Source: a virus. From it: 28,415 bases of DNA. Each line of letters opens with the position of its first letter. Position 1 is the first letter of the stretch. A program made the position numbers and the translations under genes. Of this stretch, positions 23,786 through 28,415 are shown in pieces. The DNA lies in the IMG/VR virus record IMGVR_UViG_3300010334_000207, positions 1-28,415 of that record; one strand, written 5' to 3'. The notes below the pieces were generated by a model. The model did not search any database, was not told the DNA's origin, and saw nothing but the letters and a program-made list of their open reading frames with translations.

Positions 23786-23995
23786 ATGGCTAAGAAACAA
23801 AAGGGGATAAATCCAGAACTTGAGACAGCAATTGCTCAAATGTTAATTACTGTAATGAATGACCCTATGGCGTCCATTACAGACAAGACAAAGGTTTTGG
23901 ATAGGGCGTTGAAGCTGGAGGCAATTAAGTTGAAGTTGTCGGACGATGAGTGGGGTTCTGGCTTTGGTGTAGACGATGAGGATGATAAGGATTAG
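23786..23995 (+). CDS. Small hypothetical phage protein, 69 aa
   Basis: GGGGAATAG precedes the ATG. The helical core (DPMASITDKTKVLDRALKLE, residues 26-45, then AIKLKLSDDEWGSGF) and the acidic tail (DDEDDKD) form a pattern often seen next to ejection or lysis genes in aquatic phages. Its function is unknown. Position between the last internal protein and the membrane protein leaves both assembly and lysis roles open. Confidence 0.7.
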   Translation: MAKKQKGINPELETAIAQMLITVMNDPMASITDKTKVLDRALKLEAIKLKLSDDEWGSGFGVDDEDDKD

Positions 23996-24026
23996 ACTGT
24001 GAATCTCTTACATTTAGGGGATATTC

Positions 24027-24248
24027 ATGGACGGAGTTACTTTAGTCACTATTGCTTTGCGCGTCATCTCAAACCGGCTCATCACGATTTTGGCACTACT
24101 GACGTCGTTTGGTTTAGGATGTTGGACAATGTGGGACCCAAAATGGGAACGGGTAACAACCCTAGCGATATTTGTACTATTCAGTTACCTTCTAGTTAAG
24201 GTTGAAGAAAGGAAAGATGATGGAAGACAAATTACACAAGAGGCATAG
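24027..24248 (+). CDS. Two-helix membrane protein, holin-like
   Basis: 73 residues with TAGGGGATATTC before the ATG; a frame starting at 23999 was rejected because it lacks this site. Two hydrophobic helices are seen: LITILALLTSFGLGCWTMW (18-36) and VTTLAIFVLFSYLLVKV (43-59), followed by a charged tail. That fits a class II holin or a holin antagonist. It sits four genes before the endolysin at 24928, and a second holin-like gene lies at 24764. Which of the two makes the lesion cannot be told from sequence. Confidence 0.65.
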   Translation: MDGVTLVTIALRVISNRLITILALLTSFGLGCWTMWDPKWERVTTLAIFVLFSYLLVKVEERKDDGRQITQEA

Positions 24249-24426
24249 CGATTTAAATCAGCAGACTTCTACGGCTGTTCGTGTTCCGTTGCCAAGAGAC
24301 GCCAGCAAAGACGGTCAGAACAATGTTAAAAAGATGCCGGCGGGTTTTATTGGCGTTTGGGATTTTGGCAATGGTGAGCAGACTAAACGCAGCCCGACTA
24401 CAGGTGGCGGCAAAAAGGTGTACTAA
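24217..24426 (+). CDS. Small hypothetical protein, 69 aa
   Basis: Overlaps the end of the membrane-protein gene by 32 bases. Two adjacent ATGs (24217, 24220) follow AAGGAAAG; the second has the better spacing. The product is hydrophilic with KKMPAGFIGVWDFGNGEQ (about 42-59) and a basic Gly/Lys tail. The family is not recognised. It ends one base into the next start (TAATG). Confidence 0.6.
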   Translation: MMEDKLHKRHSDLNQQTSTAVRVPLPRDASKDGQNNVKKMPAGFIGVWDFGNGEQTKRSPTTGGGKKVY

Positions 24427-24767
24427 TGGCTAATAACATTGCGTTTCAACCGATGGGTAAAACCACTCGGATAAATGTAACAACAACGGCAAACACAGTT
24501 GCTATTTTGTCTGACAGTCCCTCTAATCAAGTGAGGGTTCATAACGGAACTGCGGCTGAAATATTTATTCGTTTAGGTACGGCTAGTACGGATGATGCTG
24601 TCATTCCTACGGCGGGAACTCCTGCCTATGGTGTGCTTTTGCATAACAATACAACGGCTATTCTTACTGCGCCTAAACAAGCAACAAATACAGCGGTGTT
24701 GTATGTATCAGCAATTATTGCTAGTGGTACAGGAACTATTTATGTGACTCCGGGAGAAGGATTATGA
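24426..24767 (+). CDS. Small beta-rich virion protein, paralogue of 14571
   Basis: 113 residues, beta-rich, ending GTGTIYVTPGEGL. It matches the end of the protein coded at 14571 (GTATIYITPGDGL) and shares RVHNGT-type and IFIRLG-type strands. Being in the lysis region rather than the fibre cluster, it is displaced from its paralogue by nearly 10 kb. A minor virion component is the likeliest role. It is linked to its neighbours by TAATG and ATGA overlaps. Confidence 0.65.
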   Translation: MANNIAFQPMGKTTRINVTTTANTVAILSDSPSNQVRVHNGTAAEIFIRLGTASTDDAVIPTAGTPAYGVLLHNNTTAILTAPKQATNTAVLYVSAIIASGTGTIYVTPGEGL

Positions 24768-24931
24768 TGAATTATTTTTTAGCTAGAGCAAAAGAAGCGT
24801 CTTCATGGCGCGGTGCTATTCTGTTTCTAACAGCCGTTGGTGTTCCAGTTGCTCCAGAATTACAGACGGCTATTGTTTCCGCTGGCCTTGGCCTTGCTGG
24901 TTTGATTGGTGTAATTACCGCTGACAAATGA
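24764..24931 (+). CDS. Holin, 55 aa
   Basis: Starts at a double ATG after GGGAGAAGG, in an ATGA overlap with the previous stop. The sequence (SWRGAILFLTAVGVPVAPEL, then TAIVSAGLGLAGLIGVITAD) has two short hydrophobic helices and a WRG...PE...GL..LIGV.T.DK pattern typical of small phage holins directly before an endolysin. It overlaps the endolysin start (ATGATAA). Holins form inner-membrane lesions that release the endolysin. At 55 residues it is at the short end. Confidence 0.75.
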   Translation: MMNYFLARAKEASSWRGAILFLTAVGVPVAPELQTAIVSAGLGLAGLIGVITADK

Positions 24932-25359
24932 TAAACAGCCGGAGTTTAGATGACTTGCTGCCGCTGGTTAGAAAGCGTGTAGAAGCGTTTATTAAGGCTG
25001 CTAAAGACTCCGGTATTGATTTGCTAGTAACCAGTACATATAGAGACAATGAAAGCCAAAACGCCCTCTATGCTCAGGGCAGAACGACTGCTGGGAAGAT
25101 TGTCACGAACGCAAAGGCTGGTGAATCTTTTCATAATTATCGGTGCGCTGTTGACGTTGTGCCTATTGTTTCTGGCAAACCCCGATGGGATGCGAAAGAC
25201 GAGGTTTGGCAAACGATTGGCAGACTCGGCAAAGAAGCAGGATTAGAGTGGGCAGGTGATTGGAAACGCTTTAAAGAGTATCCGCACTTTCAATACACAA
25301 GCGGACTTACTCTTGCTGAATTAAAACAACAGAAAATTTCAGACGAATCAATCGTTTAA
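24928..25359 (+). CDS. Endolysin, M15 peptidase (VanY/L-Ala-D-Glu type)
   Basis: 143 residues. TSTYRD (35-40) holds the conserved Arg; H69 and D76 in FHNYRCAVDVVP are zinc ligands; H120 in YPHFQYT is the third ligand; W108 and D111 lie in LEWAGDW. This matches the M15 D-Ala-D-Ala carboxypeptidase / L-alanyl-D-glutamate endopeptidase fold. It cuts peptide stems of peptidoglycan at lysis. No signal peptide is seen, so release depends on the holin coded just upstream (ATGATAA overlap). Confidence 0.9.
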   Translation: MINSRSLDDLLPLVRKRVEAFIKAAKDSGIDLLVTSTYRDNESQNALYAQGRTTAGKIVTNAKAGESFHNYRCAVDVVPIVSGKPRWDAKDEVWQTIGRLGKEAGLEWAGDWKRFKEYPHFQYTSGLTLAELKQQKISDESIV

Positions 25360-25415
25360 CACAGAATTAACAATTGTATGTTAGGTTTCCGGTAATTCTT
25401 AACTTGGAAACTGCC

Positions 25416-26375
25416 ATGAGTGCAAAAATTTCTGATGATGAGTTTTTGAGTTTATGGAAACAATACGGAAGCGTTAAAGAAATTGCTCAAGTTACCGGAT
25501 TAACTCTTAGAGGAGTTAATTGGCGAAGACGAAGCCTTGAAGAAAAGTTAGGTGAGAAATTATTAGCCGTTAGTTCTCGAAGTCCAGACTTTCAAGTAAC
25601 TTACCCTGATAATGGCGTAAGAACAAAAGTAAAAATTAAAGACGGCGTCATCATGGTGGCATCAGACTGTCACTATTGGCCGGGAGTTATATCATCTGCT
25701 CATAGAGCATTTGTCCATCTAATCAAAGAAATCAAACCTAACATTATTTGCCTTAACGGTGATGTGTTCGACGGTTCCTCTATTAGTCGTTACCCTGCTG
25801 CCGACTGGCAAGCCTTGCCAACGGTTAAGCAAGAGTTGGAAGCGTGTCAAGAGCGCGTAAATGAAATTGAGGCTGTTGCAAGCGGTGCTAAATTAATGTG
25901 GACATGGGGAAACCATGACCTAAGATTTAATGCGAGGCTATGTCAGCAAGTAGGCGATACCTTCAAAGGTATGGAGGGTTTTAATCTTAAAGATTATTTC
26001 CCTTTTTGGAAATTCCAAACGTCAATTATGGTCAATGATAATTTGATGATTAAACATAGATGGCATAACGGAATTCACGCTGTCTATAACAATATTTTGA
26101 AATCAGGGGTGTCTTTCTGTACTGGGCACCTTCATAGTTTAAAGGTAACCCCATTCTCAGATTATGCGGGTGCCCGGTATGGCATCGATACAGGGACATT
26201 AGCTCCTATCTATGATGATGGCTTTGCGTACATGGAAGATTCCCCCCGCAACTGGCGTTCAGGAGGAGCGGTGCTAACAATTTATAAAGGCAAACTTATG
26301 CCGCCAGAGCTGTTTGAGGTGATGGACGAGGACGCTGGTTTGGTCTACTTCAGGGGTCAGGTTTTCAAAGTTTAA
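25416..26375 (+). CDS. Helix-turn-helix plus calcineurin-like metallophosphoesterase
   Basis: 319 residues from the ATG at 25416 (TTGGAAACTGCC upstream); a TTG-started form 14 codons longer is possible. Residues 5-45 look like a helix-turn-helix (FLSLWKQYGSVKEIAQVTGL). The rest is a metallophosphoesterase: D84-C-H86, NGDVFDG (114-120), WGNHDLR (164-170), H217 in RWHNG and GHLHS (237-241) form the two-metal site. Substrates in phage relatives are unclear; cyclic nucleotides, nucleotides and DNA ends are options. A 56-base gap with an AGAATTA/TAATTCT inverted repeat precedes it. Confidence 0.85.
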   Translation: MSAKISDDEFLSLWKQYGSVKEIAQVTGLTLRGVNWRRRSLEEKLGEKLLAVSSRSPDFQVTYPDNGVRTKVKIKDGVIMVASDCHYWPGVISSAHRAFVHLIKEIKPNIICLNGDVFDGSSISRYPAADWQALPTVKQELEACQERVNEIEAVASGAKLMWTWGNHDLRFNARLCQQVGDTFKGMEGFNLKDYFPFWKFQTSIMVNDNLMIKHRWHNGIHAVYNNILKSGVSFCTGHLHSLKVTPFSDYAGARYGIDTGTLAPIYDDGFAYMEDSPRNWRSGGAVLTIYKGKLMPPELFEVMDEDAGLVYFRGQVFKV

Positions 26376-26446
26376 TCTGTCATAATTGTTGTGTACGATA
26401 ATTTTACCCACTTAGATTGGGTTGTCACTTTACTACGGAGATTATC

Positions 26447-26764
26447 ATGCTTGCAACATTTACAGTTACTTTTGATTTTGAGCAGTTTTTAAATTTATTA
26501 AATTTTGATTTAATTGAAGAAGATTCAAATGAGTCTGATGAATCTGACGATGAATTTACGTATGATGAAGACGGCAACATCTGGTTTTATGACGAAGAAT
26601 TAGATGTTTGGTTCTATTTTGATGAAGACTTGGATGACTGGGCTGAGTACGATGAAGATGGCACAGTTTGGTATTTAGACGAAGAATCAGATATTCTTTA
26701 CTACTTTGATGATGAAGTTGAAGATTGGGTTGACTCTGAAGAGTTAGAAGAAGACGAAGAATAA
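26447..26764 (+). CDS. Extremely acidic repeat protein, 105 aa
   Basis: Start at the ATG at 26447, with ACGGAG six bases upstream. 45 of 105 residues are Asp or Glu and there is no Lys, Arg or His. After an N-terminal aliphatic/aromatic segment (1-22) and an acidic linker, two ungapped 29-residue repeats follow (39-67 and 68-96; see 26561-26734), rich in Trp, Tyr and Phe, then an acidic tail. Such a charge pattern can mimic DNA or bind basic proteins; both are inference. No family is recognised. A 71-base gap precedes it and a hairpin follows. Confidence 0.75.
   Translation: MLATFTVTFDFEQFLNLLNFDLIEEDSNESDESDDEFTYDEDGNIWFYDEELDVWFYFDEDLDDWAEYDEDGTVWYLDEESDILYYFDDEVEDWVDSEELEEDEE
26561..26734 (+). 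repeat. Two 29-residue acidic/aromatic repeats
   Basis: Unit 1 (26561-26647) and unit 2 (26648-26734) align without gaps; 15 of 29 residues are identical, and most others are conservative. Both start YDEDG, continue W-x2-DEE-x-D, YFD, and end D-W-x-[ED]. Within each unit a shorter pattern of about 9-11 residues (aromatic, three acidic, aromatic) is also visible. Confidence 0.85.
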
Positions 26765-26776
26765 TAATTGTTTTAC

Positions 26777-26810
26777 GGGTATATATCGGTATGTATTCCG
26801 GTATATACCC
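26777..26810 (+). other. 13-bp hairpin between acidic and basic genes
   Basis: GGGTATATATCGG (26777-26789) pairs with CCGGTATATACCC (26798-26810), with one G-T pair, and an 8-base loop. It is followed by ATTTATTAAATG rather than a T-run, so it is not a standard terminator. It lies 20 bases before the ATG at 26831, which itself has no clear Shine-Dalgarno, so a role in translation control or mRNA stability is possible. Confidence 0.6.
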
Positions 26811-26830
26811 ATTTATTAAATGGTCTTTAT

Positions 26831-27055
26831 ATGTCTAAAAGCACTAATCTATCGGTTGGTCGAGGTGAGAAGAAATCAGTTTCTCAAGGCGCAGGGCTGA
26901 CCGCCAAAGGTCGAAAAAAATATAACCGAGCCACAGGAGCAAACCTAAAAGCACCACAGAAATCAGGACCAAGACATAAATCATTTTGCGCTCGCTCTAA
27001 GAACTGGAAGGGTGAACGTGGTAAAGCCGCTAGACGTCGTTGGGGGTGTAGATGA
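26831..27055 (+). CDS. Small basic protein, DUF6321-like
   Basis: 74 residues from the ATG at 26831. The pattern GAGLTAKGRKKYNRATGANL (20-39), KAPQKSGPRHKSFCARSKNW (40-59) and a tail GERGKAARRRWGCR (61-74) matches DUF6321-type proteins, found in many phages and some large viruses; the name is from memory. Two Cys (53, 73) and many Lys/Arg suggest nucleic-acid binding. Function is not established. The ribosome site is weak and a hairpin sits just upstream. The stop is in an ATGA overlap with the next gene. Confidence 0.75.
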   Translation: MSKSTNLSVGRGEKKSVSQGAGLTAKGRKKYNRATGANLKAPQKSGPRHKSFCARSKNWKGERGKAARRRWGCR

Positions 27056-27204
27056 AACCGGGATTATACGCAAATATTCATGCCAAGCGCAGACGCATAG
27101 CCAAGGGTTCTGGCGAACGCATGAGAAAAGTTGGCAGCAAGGGTGCGCCGACAGCAGCAAACTTTAAAAGAGCAGCAAAGACGGCACGAAAAGGTCGTCG
27201 TTAA
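27052..27204 (+). CDS. Small basic protein, 50 aa
   Basis: Starts in an ATGA overlap with the preceding basic gene. The sequence MKPGLYANIHAKRRRIAKGS, then GERMRKVGSKGAPTAANFKR and a basic tail, is a pattern common in small phage proteins and usually coded next to a DUF6321-type protein. About a third of its residues are Lys or Arg. A nucleic-acid-binding role is inferred from composition. Confidence 0.75.
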   Translation: MKPGLYANIHAKRRRIAKGSGERMRKVGSKGAPTAANFKRAAKTARKGRR

Positions 27205-27224
27205 TCAAATCATAGGGGATAACT

Positions 27225-27740
27225 ATGTCGCATCCAGCACAACTGGCTTTTATAGCCAGCGTTAAGGAACGCTTTCCTGATATGTTTGTGCGTAAATCTG
27301 TCCTAGAAGTGGGCAGTTTGAACGTCAACGGCACAATAAGAGACTTTTTTGAGCAATGCACCTATATCGGCGTAGACCTAGCTAGAGGTGCCTGTGTGGA
27401 CGTTGTAGCTAAAGGTGAAGACTTAACCTATAGCGATGGCTCTTTTGACGTTGTAGCCTCTTGTGAGTGTTTTGAGCATACTCCTAAGTGGGCTAGGATA
27501 TTCAATAACATGGCTAGGATGTCATCCAAGCTAGTGTTCTTTACGTGCGCTACTACCGGCAGACCTGAACATGGCACGAACAAGACTAACCTTGGGGACT
27601 CCCCGTTCACGGCTCACGACTACTACCAGAACATAACGGAAGAAGATATTCGTAGAGATTGCGACTTGGGTCAGTTCTATTACTATGAGTTCAGCACGAA
27701 TGAAGACGTTAAAGACTTGTACTTTTGGGGCTTTAAGTAA
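27225..27740 (+). CDS. SAM-dependent methyltransferase, class I
   Basis: 171 residues with TAGGGGATAACT before the ATG. SVLEVGSLNVNG (25-36) is motif I for AdoMet binding, YIGVDLARGACVDVV (47-61) holds the acidic D51, and FDVVASCECFEHTPKW (74-89) is the post-II region typical of Methyltransf_11-type enzymes. There is no target-recognition domain or DPPY motif, so it is not a standard DNA methylase. Small molecules, sugars or proteins are likelier substrates. It ends convergent with the minus-strand nuclease gene (8-base overlap). Confidence 0.85.
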   Translation: MSHPAQLAFIASVKERFPDMFVRKSVLEVGSLNVNGTIRDFFEQCTYIGVDLARGACVDVVAKGEDLTYSDGSFDVVASCECFEHTPKWARIFNNMARMSSKLVFFTCATTGRPEHGTNKTNLGDSPFTAHDYYQNITEEDIRRDCDLGQFYYYEFSTNEDVKDLYFWGFK

Positions 27741-28086
27741 TATCAGCGACTAAGTACCATTCGGTTATGTAGTCTTTAAACTCTATCAAGCCCTTGCCGG
27801 ACTCAATACATTGACCATCCGGCAAAACCCGCCAAAAACTTCCTACCCGCATCCCGTTCTCAGTATCCCCAGAAACAACCAGAACGGTTGTTTTCGGCAG
27901 CCTTGAGAGGGCTTTTAAGAGGATTTCTTGGCCTTTGCTTATCTTCTCCCCGTCTCGCTTCCATTCACCGAACAAGAAGTGTCCCTTGCGCTCCAGAACC
28001 ATGTCTAGATTAGACGGCACTACCTTGCCAAGTAAGCCTGACAGCTCCCCAAAATCAACATGGGGAGCATACTTGTCGCGCATCAT
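27733..28086 (-). CDS. PD-(D/E)XK-like nuclease
   Basis: 117 residues, reading left. PSNLDMVLERKGHFLFGEWK (24-43) has the Asp at 28 and the E-x-K (41-43) of the PD-(D/E)XK fold, followed by a helix with QEILLKALSRLP (53-64) and a strand TVLVVSG. The short length is like that of VRR-NUC and Holliday-junction-resolvase-like phage nucleases. It probably acts in phage DNA processing. The start has two adjacent ATGs (28086, 28083) overlapping the stop of the upstream gene. Confidence 0.65.
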   Translation of the reverse strand: MMRDKYAPHVDFGELSGLLGKVVPSNLDMVLERKGHFLFGEWKRDGEKISKGQEILLKALSRLPKTTVLVVSGDTENGMRVGSFWRVLPDGQCIESGKGLIEFKDYITEWYLVADIT

Positions 28087-28415
28087 GGCGTTTGTAGCAA
28101 CTGGCCTTCAAACGCATACGTGCCAACGTGAGCAAGTTGAACCCAAGGAGCAGCCCATACCTTAAATCCATTGTTACGGGCTTTCTTGCAAAAGTCATAG
28201 TCCTCAGACAGCAGCAGTTTAGATTCCGGCTCAATCTGAGTAGCAAAGAACTCATGAATAGTTTCACCGTTTTGCTCGTTCTGCAAATCCAGTACGTTAT
28301 TCAAATACATGGGAACCTTGCCGATTAAACCTTCAAACACTTCTCGCTTAATTAGCATGAATCCTGTGCCGCCGTTCCAAATCTCAACGGGTGCGTTAAT
28401 TGGCACCGTTACCTC
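28083..28415 (-). CDS. Glycosyltransferase, C-terminal part (cut by right edge)
   Basis: The frame is open from the right edge of the window to the TGA at 28083-28085, giving about 110 residues, so the N-terminus is missing. EIWNGGTGFMLIKREVFEGL contains the conserved Gly-rich acceptor loop, and LLLSEDYDFCKKARNNGFKV followed by WAAPWVQLAHVGTYAFEG is the C-terminal catalytic region of GT-A-type phage glycosyltransferases. Substrate is unknown. It overlaps the nuclease start (ATGATG), so the two are co-translated in a leftward operon. Confidence 0.75.
   Translation of the reverse strand, partial: EVTVPINAPVEIWNGGTGFMLIKREVFEGLIGKVPMYLNNVLDLQNEQNGETIHEFFATQIEPESKLLLSEDYDFCKKARNNGFKVWAAPWVQLAHVGTYAFEGQLLQTP

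Noticed and set aside
23999-24199. Plus-strand ORF overlapping the holin-like gene in another frame
   Set aside because: It lacks a ribosome site and has no recognisable features, while the 24027 frame has a strong site and two clear membrane helices.

Overview
The window is a block of a tailed phage (Caudoviricetes) genome. The gene content points to a podovirus-type virion: large terminase, portal, scaffold, capsid, a short-tail adaptor, a tail-hub protein, fibre-like proteins and three long internal (ejection-type) virion proteins, with no tape measure, sheath or tail-tube genes. The host cannot be read from the sequence. The small hypothetical proteins and the AT-leaning composition recall phages from aquatic metagenomes, but that is an impression, not evidence. 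No integrase, repressor, tRNA, insertion sequence or CRISPR array was found.

Layout. (1) 1-519, minus strand: the N-terminal part of an ArdC-type antirestriction protein, probably the end of a leftward early/replication arm outside the window. (2) 520-1135: a gene-free divergent region with an AT-rich tract, a promoter candidate for ardC, a 13-bp hairpin, a G-quadruplex motif, palindromes and a plus-strand terminator. (3) 1136-7359: small genes, TerL, a DUF5672-like glycosyltransferase, a zinc-ribbon-like protein, the portal and small basic proteins. (4) 7369-7627: two 13-codon Arg/Lys mini-ORFs, mutually exclusive hairpins, and a near-consensus sigma-70 promoter with a palindrome at its expected start site. 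(5) 7627-16876: scaffold candidate, major capsid protein, head decoration candidates, adaptor, tail-hub protein, and fibre/adhesin genes ending in a glycine-rich adhesin candidate. (6) 16886-23995: the internal virion protein module. (7) 24027-25359: membrane proteins and an M15-type endolysin. (8) 25416-27740: a helix-turn-helix plus metallophosphoesterase protein, a strongly acidic repeat protein, two small basic proteins and a methyltransferase. (9) 27733-28415, minus strand: a PD-(D/E)XK-like nuclease and the C-terminal part of a glycosyltransferase, the start of another leftward arm.

How it fits together. Plus-strand genes from 1136 to 27740 are tightly packed, often with TAATG or ATGA overlaps, and read as one late transcription block for packaging, assembly, DNA ejection and lysis. 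It is re-initiated at least once, by the promoter at 7570-7597. Both flanking minus-strand segments carry DNA-metabolism or modification functions. The least explained parts are the 13-residue basic peptides, the acidic-repeat protein followed directly by two basic proteins, and the structured non-coding region at 520-1135.
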